From the NCBI RefSeq assembly GCF_001305595.1, contig NZ_CP012404.1, positions 186,001 through 250,000 on the forward strand: a stretch of DNA of 64,000 bases, given 5' to 3'. Every line of letters begins with the position of its first letter. The stretch's first letter is position 1. This DNA is from Azospirillum thiophilum. GTDB lineage: Bacteria; Pseudomonadota; Alphaproteobacteria; Azospirillales; Azospirillaceae. Of this stretch, positions 26,837 to 35,587 are shown piece after piece. The position numbers and the translations under genes are program-made. The notes under the pieces were generated by a model, which had not been told where the DNA came from, did not search any database, and saw only the letters and a list, made by a program, of their open reading frames with translations.

Positions 26837-27580
26837 TCAATGTTCCAGAATCTGGCCGAGGAACTGGCGGGTGCGCTCGCTTTTCGGGTTTTCGAAGAAT
26901 TGGGCCGGCGACCCGCTCTCGATGATCGAGCCTTCGGCCATGAAGACAATAGAGTCGGCGACCTGCCGGGCGAAGCCCATTTCGTGGGTGACGCAGACCA
27001 TGGTCATGCCCTCGCCGGCAAGCTCGGTCATGACGTCGAGCACCTCCTTGACCATCTCGGGGTCGAGCGCCGAGGTCGGCTCGTCGAACAGCATGATTTC
27101 GGGCCGCATGCACAGCGCGCGGGCGATGGCGACGCGCTGCTGCTGGCCGCCGGACAGCTGGCCGGGGAACTTGTGCGCCTGGTCGGGGATGCGCACCCGC
27201 TTCAGGTACATCATGGCGATCTCCTCGATCTCGGACTTCGCCATGCCGCGCACCCAGATCGGGGCCAGCGTCAGGTTCTGCAGCACGGTCAGGTGCGGGA
27301 ACAGGTTGAAGTTCTGGAACACCATGCCGACCTTGCGGCGGATCTTCTCCACCGCCTTCACGTCGTCGGTCAACTCGATGCCGTCGACGATGATGTGGCC
27401 GGTCTGGTGCGCCTCCAGCCGGTTGATGCAGCGGATCATCGTCGACTTGCCCGACCCGGAGGGTCCGCAGACGACGACCTTCTCGCCCTTGCCGATGCTG
27501 AGGCTGACGTCGCGCAGCGCGTGGTAGCTGTTGTACCACTTGCCGACCTTGCGGAGTTCGATGATGGCGGTCTCGGTCAT
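26837..27580 (-). CDS. aapP: General L-amino acid ABC transporter ATPase
   Basis: A 247-residue ATP-binding subunit of the GlnQ/AapP type. Walker A is GPSGSGKST, the signature LSGGQQQR and Walker B IMLFDEPTSALD; the switch histidine is in VCVTHEMGFARQVADSIVFM. It energises import by AapQ/AapM of amino acids delivered by AapJ. It follows aapM by 34 bases with GGAG before the ATG. Confidence 0.94.
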   Translation of the reverse strand: MTETAIIELRKVGKWYNSYHALRDVSLSIGKGEKVVVCGPSGSGKSTMIRCINRLEAHQTGHIIVDGIELTDDVKAVEKIRRKVGMVFQNFNLFPHLTVLQNLTLAPIWVRGMAKSEIEEIAMMYLKRVRIPDQAHKFPGQLSGGQQQRVAIARALCMRPEIMLFDEPTSALDPEMVKEVLDVMTELAGEGMTMVCVTHEMGFARQVADSIVFMAEGSIIESGSPAQFFENPKSERTRQFLGQILEH

Positions 27581-27614
27581 TGGTCGTTCTCCAAGAGGCT
27601 CTCCGGCGGGCCGG

Positions 27615-28793
27615 TCAGCGGCTGGTGTAGCGGTTGGCCAGACGCTCCAGCCACTGGCTGTAGCGCGACATGCTGAAGCAGAAGATCCAGAACATCAGCC
27701 CGGCGAAGATGTAGACCTCGGCGAAGTAGGGACGCCATTCCGGGTCGGTCGTCGCCACGGTGGCGGCGGTCAGCAGGTCGTACAGGCCGACGATGGTGAC
27801 CAGCGAGGTGTCCTTGAAGGCGCTGATGAACTGGTTGACGATGGGCGGGATGACGATGCGCAGCGCCTGGGGCAGGACGATCAGCGCCGTCTTCTGCCAA
27901 TAGGACAGGCCGAGCGCGTCGGCGGCCTCGTACTGGCCCCGGGGGATCGCCTGCAGGCCGCCGCGCACCGCCTCGGCCAGATAGGCCGCGGTGAACAGCG
28001 TCATGCCGGCCAGCGCGCGCAGCAGCTTGTCCACCGTGACGCCTTCCGGCAGGAACAGCGGGAACATCACCGACGCCATGAACAGCACGCTGACCAGCGG
28101 CACGCCGCGCATCGTCTCGATGAAGCCGACGCAGACGGTGCGGATCGCCGGCAGCGACGACTGGCGGCCCAGCGCCAGCAGGATCGACAGCGGGAAGGCG
28201 AGCGCGATGGAGAAGACCGACAGCATCAGCGTGATCGGCAGGCCGCCCCACCGGTCGTTGGCGACATAGGAGAGGCCGAGGACGCCGCCCCACATCAGCA
28301 CGCCCATGCCGACCAGCGTCAGCGCCCAGGCGCCGGCCAGCCACGGCCGCCAGAAGGCGCGCACGCCGCTGGCCCCCAGCATCGCCACGAACAGGGCGCA
28401 GGCCAGGAAGGGGCGCCATTGCTCGTCATAGGGATAGGTCCCGAAGAAGATCAGCCGGTGCTTGACCGCGATCACCGTCCAGCAGGCGCCGGCCGCCTCG
28501 CGGCAGGCCTCCGACGACGCGCCGGTCCAGCTGGCGTTCAGCAGCAGCCAGCTTGCCGCCGGCGGAACCACCAGCCACAGCAGGACGAGGCAGGCGACGG
28601 TCAGGGCCGTGTTCAGCGGCGTGTTGAACAGGTTGTCCTTCGCCCAGCCGAAGGGCTTCAGCGCCGTCATGCCGCCCGGTTGCGGCGGGACGGAAGCCTG
28701 GGACGGCTCCTCCTCGTAGGAGGCGGCCCAGTGGGCGGGCGGGATGGCGACGGTGGGAATGGGGGCCTGATCGGCGGGGGAGTGCTTGCTCAT
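27615..28793 (-). CDS. aapM: General L-amino acid ABC transporter permease M
   Basis: A 392-residue permease, the size typical of AapM, which is larger than ordinary GlnP proteins. A soluble Pro/Glu-rich N-terminus of about 55 residues precedes the membrane segments. The ATPase-contact motif is EAVRGGLQAIPRGQYEAADA, followed by LGLSYWQKTALIVLPQALRI. The ATG overlaps the aapQ stop by four bases. It pairs with AapQ. Confidence 0.94.
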   Translation of the reverse strand: MSKHSPADQAPIPTVAIPPAHWAASYEEEPSQASVPPQPGGMTALKPFGWAKDNLFNTPLNTALTVACLVLLWLVVPPAASWLLLNASWTGASSEACREAAGACWTVIAVKHRLIFFGTYPYDEQWRPFLACALFVAMLGASGVRAFWRPWLAGAWALTLVGMGVLMWGGVLGLSYVANDRWGGLPITLMLSVFSIALAFPLSILLALGRQSSLPAIRTVCVGFIETMRGVPLVSVLFMASVMFPLFLPEGVTVDKLLRALAGMTLFTAAYLAEAVRGGLQAIPRGQYEAADALGLSYWQKTALIVLPQALRIVIPPIVNQFISAFKDTSLVTIVGLYDLLTAATVATTDPEWRPYFAEVYIFAGLMFWIFCFSMSRYSQWLERLANRYTSR

Positions 28794-29947
28794 CGGGTCA
28801 CCAGAGCCACGCGGCGGTTGTACCAGTTCATGAAGCCGGAGATGCTGAGGCTGATGATGAGATAGACCACCATCATCATCGCCACCGCCTCCACCACCTG
28901 CCCGGTCTGGTTGGCCGAGGTGTTGGAGACGCTGACCAGATCCGGATAGCCGATGGCGACCGCCAGCGAGCTGTTCTTGGTCAGGTTCAGGTACTGGCTG
29001 GTCAGCGGCGGCACGATGACGCGCAGCGCCTGCGGCAGGATGACGAGGCGCAGGATGTGACCCGGCGACAGGCCCAGCGCCAGCCCGGCCTCGGTCTGGC
29101 CGTGCGGCACGGCGAGGATGCCGGAGCGCACGATCTCGGCGATGAAGCCGGCGGTGTAGACCGACAGGCCGATCAGCAGCGCAGTGAATTCCGGGGTGAT
29201 CGCCCCGCCGCCCTCGAAGTTGAAGCCGGCCAGAACCGGCACGTCGAAGGCCAGCGGCGCGCCGGTGGCGATGAACATCGCGGCCGGCGGCAGGAGCAGC
29301 GCGGCGACGGCTGCCGGCAGGGTGGGGAAGGGCTTGCCGGTGGCTTCGCGATGGCGGCGGCTGTAGCGGACGATGCCGATGGCGGCGGCGATTCCGGCCA
29401 GCAGCGCAAGCAGGATCCAGCCATGGCCGGCATGCTCCGCCAGCACCGGGAACTTCATGCCGCGGTTGCTGAGGAAGACGTGCGGCAGCACCTCCATCGC
29501 TTCGCGCGGGCTGGGCAGCCGGTTCATGATGGTGTACCAGACCACCAGTTGCAGCAGCAGCGGCACGTTGCGGATCGTCTCGACATACAGGGTGGCGAAG
29601 CGGTTCACCATCCAGTTGGACGACAGCCGCGCGATGCCGATCAGCACGCCCAGAACGGTCGCCAGCACCACGCCCGCGGCCGAGACCGACAGCGTGTTCA
29701 GCAGGCCGACGACCAGCGCCTTCAGATAGGTGTCGGACGCGGAATATGAGAGCAGGCTCTCGCCGATCTCGAAGCCGGCCTCGCGGCCGAGGAAGCCCAG
29801 GCCGGTGGCGACGCCGCGGTTGGCGAGGTTGGTAAGTGTGTTGGAGACGAGGTACCAGGCGACGGCCAGGATGCCGGCCAGGAACAGCCCCTGGTACAGC
29901 CACCCCCGCACGCGCGCGGAGTTCAGCGCCTGGATCAGGTTGGACAT
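28790..29947 (-). CDS. aapQ: General L-amino acid ABC transporter permease Q
   Basis: A 385-residue permease. Membrane segments begin around residue 16. The segment NTLSVSAAGVVLATVLGVLI marks the transport domain, and EIVRSGILAVPHGQTEAGLA with LGLSPGHILRLVILPQALRV is the ATPase-contact loop. A large insertion (about residues 165-240) is a hallmark of AapQ. A symmetric repeat separates it from aapJ. Confidence 0.94.
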   Translation of the reverse strand: MSNLIQALNSARVRGWLYQGLFLAGILAVAWYLVSNTLTNLANRGVATGLGFLGREAGFEIGESLLSYSASDTYLKALVVGLLNTLSVSAAGVVLATVLGVLIGIARLSSNWMVNRFATLYVETIRNVPLLLQLVVWYTIMNRLPSPREAMEVLPHVFLSNRGMKFPVLAEHAGHGWILLALLAGIAAAIGIVRYSRRHREATGKPFPTLPAAVAALLLPPAAMFIATGAPLAFDVPVLAGFNFEGGGAITPEFTALLIGLSVYTAGFIAEIVRSGILAVPHGQTEAGLALGLSPGHILRLVILPQALRVIVPPLTSQYLNLTKNSSLAVAIGYPDLVSVSNTSANQTGQVVEAVAMMMVVYLIISLSISGFMNWYNRRVALVTR

Positions 29948-29985
29948 GGTGTTGCTCCGTGCGGGGGAGTGAGGCCGCGTGGGGG

Positions 29986-30102
29986 TGCGGATTGCCCCCT
30001 CCCCGACCCTCCCCCGCTTCGCGGGGGAGGGAGTCTGTCGCGAAGCGGCGGCAGTCCCCTCTCCCACCGAAGGTGGGGGAGGGTTAGGGAGGGGGCATCC
30101 GC
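29986..30102. repeat. Mirror-symmetric intergenic repeat, family B copy 3
   Basis: The left side is TGCGGATTGCCCCCTCCCCG with hairpin CCCCCGCTTCGCGGGGG; the right side is the hairpin CTCCCACCGAAGGTGGGGGAG then GGGTTAGGGAGGGGGCATCC. The centre includes GCGGCGGCAGTCCC, shared with copies 2 and 4. It lies inside the aap operon between aapJ and aapQ, where such structures often protect the binding-protein mRNA from decay. Confidence 0.85.
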
Positions 30103-30111
30103 GGCAGGCGC

Positions 30112-31158
30112 TTACTTCATCGGCGGGGCGTACATCAGGCCGCCTTCGGTGTAGAGGGCGTTCTGGCCGCGCGGCATCTTCAGCTTGGAGCCGGCGCCGA
30201 CGTTGCGCTCATAGCTCTGGGCGTAGTTGCCGACCTGCTTGATGATGTTGAAGGCCCAGTTCTCCTCCACGCCCAGCGCCTTGCCGTTGCCGGCGGTGAC
30301 GCCCAGCAGACGCTTCACGTCCGGGTCGGGCGAGGTCATGGCGGCGTCGACGGTCTCGGAGGTCAGGCCCTTCTCCTCCGCCTGCACCATGGCGTAGAAG
30401 GCCCAGGTGACCAGGTTCATCCATTCCTCGTCGCCCTGGCGCACGGCCGGGGACAGCGGCTCCTTGGAGATCAGCTCGGGCAGGATGACGTAGTCGTTGG
30501 GATTCTGGACCTCGGCGGCGCGGATGGCGGCCAGCTGGGAGGCGTCGGAGGTCAGGGCGTCGCAGCGGCCGGCGAAGAAGGCCTTGTTCAGCTCTTCGTT
30601 CTTCTCGATGACCACCGGCTTGAAGGTCATCTTGTTGGCGCGGAAATAGTCCGACACGTTCTGTTCGGTGGTGGTGCCGGGCAGCACGCAGACGGTGGCG
30701 CCGTTCAGCTGCTTGGCGCTCTTCAGCCCCAGCTTGGACGACACCATGAAGCCCTGGCCGTCGTAATAGTTGGTCGGCGTGAAGTTCAGGCCGTTGGCGG
30801 TGTCGCGGGTCAGGGTGCGGGTGGTGTTGCGGGCCAGCAGGTCGATCTCGCCGGACTGGAGCGCCGGCAGGCGCTGCTGCGCCGACAGCGGCGTGTACTT
30901 CACCTTCTCCGCATCGCCGAACATGGCGGCGGCGACCGCGCGGCAGACGTCGACGTCGAGGCCCGACCACTTGCCCTTGTCGTCGGGCGAGGAGAAGCCG
31001 TAGAGGCCCAGGTTGACGCCGCACTGGACGTAGCCCTTCTGCTTCACGCCGTCGAAGGTGGCGCCGGCCTGGGCGGTGCCGGAGACGGCGCCGGACAGGG
31101 CGATGGCGGAAACGGACAAGGTGGCCGCGATGGCGAGCGTGTGCAGACGGGTCTTCAC
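30112..31158 (-). CDS. aapJ: General L-amino acid-binding periplasmic protein
   Basis: A 348-residue binding protein. The signal peptide ends at GTAQAGATFDG. AapJ landmarks are VKQKGYVQCGVNLGLYGFSS, LARNTTRTLTRDTANGLNF and the C-terminal EGGLMYAPPMK. GTG 31158 is preferred because AAGGAG sits nine bases upstream; ATG 31182 is the alternative. As first gene of aapJQMP it delivers many L-amino acids to the permease. Confidence 0.94.
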   Translation of the reverse strand: MKTRLHTLAIAATLSVSAIALSGAVSGTAQAGATFDGVKQKGYVQCGVNLGLYGFSSPDDKGKWSGLDVDVCRAVAAAMFGDAEKVKYTPLSAQQRLPALQSGEIDLLARNTTRTLTRDTANGLNFTPTNYYDGQGFMVSSKLGLKSAKQLNGATVCVLPGTTTEQNVSDYFRANKMTFKPVVIEKNEELNKAFFAGRCDALTSDASQLAAIRAAEVQNPNDYVILPELISKEPLSPAVRQGDEEWMNLVTWAFYAMVQAEEKGLTSETVDAAMTSPDPDVKRLLGVTAGNGKALGVEENWAFNIIKQVGNYAQSYERNVGAGSKLKMPRGQNALYTEGGLMYAPPMK

Positions 31159-31194
31159 GGGGCGTGGCTCCTTCAGCCTCATTCATTCCGGGCT

Positions 31195-31281
31195 CGCCTG
31201 CCGCCCGGAGCGTGACCCCGGCGGCAGGCGCACCCCGACAATCGCCCGCCGGCTTGAACAAAGTGCCCCCCCGGCTTGAAC
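31195..31281. promoter_or_regulatory. aapJ leader: hairpin and paired direct repeats
   Basis: A perfect 11-base stem CGCCTGCCGCC/GGCGGCAGGCG (31195-31205 and 31220-31230) lies about 37 bases upstream of aapJ. Behind it CCGGCTTGAAC occurs twice (31249-31259 and 31271-31281), 22 bases apart, about two helix turns. The rest of the 31159-31461 gap shows nothing else recognised. Confidence 0.4.
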
Positions 31282-31461
31282 GGGAATGGGCGAGTTGTGA
31301 ACAGCTTTGGACGATCCTTCGCCGGGGCCGGCCGGCTGCCGGTGGGCTGCCGGCGGTCCCGCCGTCCTGTCTCCCTGGTCTTTTCCATCGCCAGAACCCT
31401 AACTATCTGTGATCCTGCCGGTTGCGGCGGGGGACCGGCAGGCGACGAGGGGAGGGATCTG

Positions 31462-32127
31462 ATGGCGACGCTGAAGGAGTTCGAGGAGGCGCTGAAGGCG
31501 GCGGGCAACACGGCCGCGCTGGAAATCCTGGACTCGCTGCGGGCGCGCGACCGCAGCCAGCGCTCCATCCGTCCGGCGCGGCGGCTGACCGGGCGCAAGA
31601 TGACGCCCGAACTGGCCGTCGAAATCCTGCATCTGCACGAGACCACCAGCATGACCCAGCAGGAGATCGCCTTCCAGCTCGGCGTCAACCAGGGCCGGGT
31701 GAACGAGGTCATCAAGCGCCGCAAATGGCTGGACGCCGACACGAGCGCACCGGAGGCCCAGGCCCGCGACAAGGCCAAGGAGCGTGCCAAGGACGGGGTG
31801 GGCTTCACGCCGGGCCGCCCGGCGAAGAAGAAGAAGGCAGGCAAGCCGGAACCGGTAGCAGCCGCACCGGAACCTGCCGCTCCGGAGCCCGTGGCGGCGG
31901 AACCCGTCGCGCTGGAGCCAGTCGTGCCGGAGCCCGTCATGGAGCCCGTCATGGAGCCTTCGTCCCCCTCTCCACCCGAATCGCTGCCGGAACTTCCCAT
32001 GCCCATGGCCGCCGCCGAACAACCGGTGAAAACGCCCGGAAAGGCGAAGCCCGCGGCCCGCAAGGCGGCCAAGGCGGCCAAGGCGGATGAACCGCCGGCT
32101 CAGCTGCCGTTCAAGGGCCTGTTCTAG
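31462..32127 (+). CDS. Helix-turn-helix protein with Pro/Ala/Glu linker and Lys/Ala tail, function unknown
   Basis: A 221-residue protein. An N-terminal helical part (MATLKEFEEALKAAGNTAAL) is followed by a clear helix-turn-helix at about residues 50-90 (ELAVEILHLHETTSMTQQEI, then AFQLGVNQGRVNEVIKRRKW). Next come a basic KKKKAGK patch, imperfect PEPVAAEPVALEP repeats (about 130-160), and a Lys/Ala-rich end PAARKAAKAAKAD. The design resembles nucleoid-type DNA-binding proteins with a histone-H1-like tail. GGGAGGG precedes ATG 31462. It stands alone between divergent aapJ and the convergent TonB receptor. Confidence 0.75.
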   Translation: MATLKEFEEALKAAGNTAALEILDSLRARDRSQRSIRPARRLTGRKMTPELAVEILHLHETTSMTQQEIAFQLGVNQGRVNEVIKRRKWLDADTSAPEAQARDKAKERAKDGVGFTPGRPAKKKKAGKPEPVAAAPEPAAPEPVAAEPVALEPVVPEPVMEPVMEPSSPSPPESLPELPMPMAAAEQPVKTPGKAKPAARKAAKAAKADEPPAQLPFKGLF

Positions 32128-32212
32128 GGCTCCGGGTCTGGCGGCACTGCCCGGCGTGCCCGACCGGCCGGGCACGGGCGGCCCGTCCGGTCCACATGGC
32201 CGCCGCATCCCG

Positions 32213-34369
32213 TCAGAAAGCGACGCTGACCCTCAGGCTGGCGTTGAAGGGGTCGCCGATGGCGATGCCATAGGCGGAGTTGCCGATCGAGGAGGTGTAG
32301 TAGGTCTTGTCGAACAGGTTGTTCAGGTTCAGCTGCACGGTGACCGGGCGGGCCGTATCGAAGGTGTAGGCGGCGAAGGCATCGACGACGCCATAGCCCG
32401 GCAGGTCGTAGCTGTTGGCGTTGTCACCCGCCCGCGCGCCGACCAGACGCACGCCGCCGCCCAAGCGCAGGCCGCCCCCGCTCCCGAACAGCGCGCCATG
32501 GTCGTAGGCGAGATAGACGGCCGCCGTTTGCCGCGCCACGTTCGCCAGCTGCTTGCCGGCGTAATCGGGATCGTCCAGCACCTTGGCGTCGGTGAAGCCG
32601 TAGCTGCCGATCAGCTGCAGCCGTTCGGTGAGCTGGCCGGCCAGATCCAGCTCCACCCCGCGCGAGCGCACCAGCCCGGCGGTGCGGTAGACGGTGGTGC
32701 CGTTCACCGTCTCGGCATAGGCGACGTTCTTCTTGCGGGCGGTGTAGAGCGCCAACGTGCCGGTGATCCCCTGCGCCAGCTCGAACTTGGCACCCAGCTC
32801 GTGCGAGGTTCCGGTCTCCGGCGGCAGGCTGCCGTAGGCGCTGGTGATCGAGCTGTTGGGGCGGAAGCTGCGCGCGGTGTTGGCATAGAATGACAGGGCG
32901 GGCGTCGCGGTCCAGACGAGGCCCAGGTTGGGCAGCCAGACATGGCCGTCGGTGTCGGTGTTCACCACCGCCCCCCGCCCGGCGCGGATGTCGTAGCCCT
33001 GGTACCGCATGCCGGCCACCAGGATCCAGTCCCTGGCCAGATGGATGCGGTCCTGCAGGTAGAGGGACGCGGTTTCGATGCGCTCATGCTCGTCGGTCCC
33101 GGCGACCGGCACATAGGCACAGGGCGCCATGCGGCCATAGACCGGGTTGTACATGTTGAAGCTGCTGTTGGTCCGGCAATTCTGCAGCGCGGTCCGGTCG
33201 GTTGCCTCGTGGTCGTAGGACAGGCCGAACAGCAGTTCCTGCGTCATCCCGGCGAACCGCGTGTCGCCCATCAATTCCAGCCGCGCGGCGTGCGCCTGCA
33301 CCTCGTAATCGTCGCGCACGTCGGCGCGGCGGTTGACGATGCCGGTGGTGCCGTTGAAGCCGAGAACCCGGACCTGATCGGCGCGGAAATCGTCGGCGCT
33401 CCACGCATAGCCGGCGGACAGCTTCCAGCCATTGCCGAGCCGGTGGTCCACCAGGAGCTTGGCGAGGTCGGAGGCGCCGTCGGTCCGGCCGAACTCCTCG
33501 TCCAGCCGCGTCCGGCGGTCGATGGCGGCGAAACGGCCCGTCCGGGTGTCGTAGACGGTGCCGCGATCGTAGGGAACCTCGTAGTCCTGATGCAGGTAGG
33601 AGAGGGTGACGTCGGTCGTTTCCCCCGTCCACCGCAGCGAGGGCGCCACCGTCCAGCTCTTGCGCGTGCCGAAATTGCGCCAGTAATCGCCATTCTCGCC
33701 CTCGGCGATGAAGCGCCAGGACAGGCCGGTTCCATCGACCGGGCCGGTGGCGTCCACCCCCGCCTTGGCGCCGGTGCGCCCGGCGCCATAGGCGTCTAAG
33801 CGGGTGTAGGCGGTCCCGCCGAAGCGGCTCTCCGGCTTCTTCGTGGTCAGGTTGATCATTCCGCCGGGGTCGAGCACCCCGTACAGCGTCGAGGCCGGAC
33901 CCTTCAGCACATCGACGCTGGACACGGTGGCGTTGAAGGAGTGCGGCAGGACCGTCTTCAGCCCGTCGGTCAGGATGGACCCGTCGCGGCTGAATCCGAA
34001 GCCGCGGCGGATCACGGCGTCCTCCTTGCCGGCGACGGTGTTGGTCTGCGTCACGCCGCTGACGGTGGCCAGCGCGTCGTCGATGCTGTCGGCCTCGCGG
34101 TCCCGCAATGCCTGCCCGGTGACGGTGGTCACCGCCTGCGGCACCTCCATCACCGGCACCTCCAGCCGGGTGGCGGTGGTGCCGACCGGCGCGGTGTAGG
34201 TCGTGCCGTCCCGGCCCTCCAGCAGGATGGGGGCAAGGAGGATGGGCTTCGGACCCTTGTCCTCCGCCGTCTGGGCGAGGGCGGGTGCGTTCGACAGAGG
34301 CAGCGTGCAGGCGGCAAGCGCGAGAAGCCGGGCGGAAGCGAAGGGGCGGAGGCGGGTCCTGGTCGTCAT
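32213..34369 (-). CDS. TonB-dependent siderophore receptor
   Basis: An outer-membrane receptor of about 718 residues. The signal peptide ends at NAPALAQ; the plug domain spans about residues 50-170 (VPVMEVPQAVTTVTGQALRD, RGFGFSRDGSILTDGL, VSSVDVLKGPASTLYGVLDP); then a beta-barrel ends in the terminal aromatic residue of SLRVSVAF. It belongs to the ferrichrome/pyoverdine-type receptor class and has no N-terminal signalling (STN) domain. ATG 34369 or 34381 may be the start. A Fur-type site lies upstream. The divergent ABC genes are its inner-membrane partners. Confidence 0.92.
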   Translation of the reverse strand: MTTRTRLRPFASARLLALAACTLPLSNAPALAQTAEDKGPKPILLAPILLEGRDGTTYTAPVGTTATRLEVPVMEVPQAVTTVTGQALRDREADSIDDALATVSGVTQTNTVAGKEDAVIRRGFGFSRDGSILTDGLKTVLPHSFNATVSSVDVLKGPASTLYGVLDPGGMINLTTKKPESRFGGTAYTRLDAYGAGRTGAKAGVDATGPVDGTGLSWRFIAEGENGDYWRNFGTRKSWTVAPSLRWTGETTDVTLSYLHQDYEVPYDRGTVYDTRTGRFAAIDRRTRLDEEFGRTDGASDLAKLLVDHRLGNGWKLSAGYAWSADDFRADQVRVLGFNGTTGIVNRRADVRDDYEVQAHAARLELMGDTRFAGMTQELLFGLSYDHEATDRTALQNCRTNSSFNMYNPVYGRMAPCAYVPVAGTDEHERIETASLYLQDRIHLARDWILVAGMRYQGYDIRAGRGAVVNTDTDGHVWLPNLGLVWTATPALSFYANTARSFRPNSSITSAYGSLPPETGTSHELGAKFELAQGITGTLALYTARKKNVAYAETVNGTTVYRTAGLVRSRGVELDLAGQLTERLQLIGSYGFTDAKVLDDPDYAGKQLANVARQTAAVYLAYDHGALFGSGGGLRLGGGVRLVGARAGDNANSYDLPGYGVVDAFAAYTFDTARPVTVQLNLNNLFDKTYYTSSIGNSAYGIAIGDPFNASLRVSVAF

Positions 34370-34473
34370 GTCGGATTCCATGGGCATGATACTGGGGGCA
34401 CGATGCCGGGGGCAGGGTGCCGGAGGCATGTGCCGGAGGTTTGGGGTTGCCGGGCCTGAAATGCGCTGCGCAT

Positions 34474-34494
34474 GCAATTCATTCTCATTCTTGC
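34474..34494 (-). promoter_or_regulatory. Probable Fur box of the TonB receptor
   Basis: On the minus strand GCAAGAATGAGAATGAATTGC contains the repeated GAATGA hexamers of Fur sites and agrees with the core AATGATAATCATT at 10 of 13 bases. It lies where the -10 region would be for a -35 TTGACT at 34514-34519. Confidence 0.6.
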
Positions 34495-34508
34495 TCGACT
34501 GTCACGCC

Positions 34509-34690
34509 GTAGTAGTCAAGAATGCGCCGCCGCCGACGGCCGGCGGACCGGTTCCATTTCCAGGCGATTCCCCGCCGGATCGGGCCGAAACGGCCCTGCC
34601 GGGGGCGGTTTTCCGCCCCGCAGCCGCGTCCCGGAGGCGGCGATGCGACATCCGGAATTTTTTTTGCGGCCGGAAAGGCTTGACTACTAC
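34509..34690. promoter_or_regulatory. Divergent promoter pair marked by twin CTTGACTACTAC elements
   Basis: The 12-base sequence CTTGACTACTAC occurs at 34679-34690 (plus, facing the ABC operon) and, inverted, at 34509-34520 (facing the receptor gene). Each contains TTGACT, a good -35 hexamer. On the ABC side TGCTAA follows after 17 bases. The DNA between the two elements shows no gene. Confidence 0.5.
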
Positions 34691-34735
34691 AGGCGGAAAT
34701 CCTGCTAAGGCGGGATGCTGTCGGGACAGGTGCCA

Positions 34736-35587
34736 ATGACGAGAGACGACACCCCGCGATCCCCGCTCTCCCCCTTTGCGGTTCCACCCCTCGCAGTCGA
34801 GGGGCTGGCCGTGGGCCATGACGGGCGCCGGGTGCTGGAGCGGGCCGATTTCCAGATCGAGGCCGGGCGCTTCACCGTGCTGCTGGGACCGAACGGGTCG
34901 GGGAAATCCACGCTGCTGGCGGCGATGGCGCGGCTGTTGCCGCCGATGGCCGGGTCGGTTCTGCTGGACGGTGCCGACATCGCCCGCCTGCCGACCCGCG
35001 CGGTCTCGCGCAAGCTCGGCCTGCTGCCCCAACAGCCGCTGGTGCCGGAGGGGCTGAGCGTCTTCGATCTGGTTTCGCGCGGGCGCTTTCCGCACCAGGG
35101 CCTGTTCCGGCAATGGAGCGCGGCGGACGAGGCGGCGGTCGGCCGGGCGATGGCGGTGACCGGCGTCGCCGATCTGGCGGCGCGGGGCGTGGACAGCCTG
35201 TCGGGCGGGCAGCGCCAACGGGTGTGGATCGCCATGGTCCTGGCCCAGGAAACCCCCGTCATCCTGCTGGATGAGCCGACCACCTTCCTCGACATGCGCC
35301 ACCAGATCGACATCCTGGCGATGCTGGCCACGCTGGTGCGCGACCATGGCCGCACCATCGTCTGCGTGCTGCACGACCTGAACCTCGCCTTGCAGCACGC
35401 CGACCGCTTCCTCTTCCTGAAGGGCGGCGGCATCCGCCACCGGCTGGACCATCCCGCCGCCTGCACGGCGGCGATCGTCGGCGACGTGTTCGACATGCCG
35501 GTCGCCGGCCTGAGCCATCCCGAAACCGGCTTGCCGGTGTTCGTGCCGATATCCGCCCCGACCTCCATGCCGGTGGCGTGTCGATGA
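34736..35587 (+). CDS. Iron-siderophore ABC transporter ATPase
   Basis: A 283-residue ATPase of the FecE/FhuC type. Walker A is GPNGSGKST, the signature LSGGQRQRVWIA, Walker B VILLDEPTTFLD and the switch histidine in VLHDLNLALQHADR. ATG 34736 has GGACAGG in front and suits the proposed promoter; ATG 34715 would add seven residues. It overlaps the first permease by four bases. Confidence 0.92.
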   Translation: MTRDDTPRSPLSPFAVPPLAVEGLAVGHDGRRVLERADFQIEAGRFTVLLGPNGSGKSTLLAAMARLLPPMAGSVLLDGADIARLPTRAVSRKLGLLPQQPLVPEGLSVFDLVSRGRFPHQGLFRQWSAADEAAVGRAMAVTGVADLAARGVDSLSGGQRQRVWIAMVLAQETPVILLDEPTTFLDMRHQIDILAMLATLVRDHGRTIVCVLHDLNLALQHADRFLFLKGGGIRHRLDHPAACTAAIVGDVFDMPVAGLSHPETGLPVFVPISAPTSMPVACR

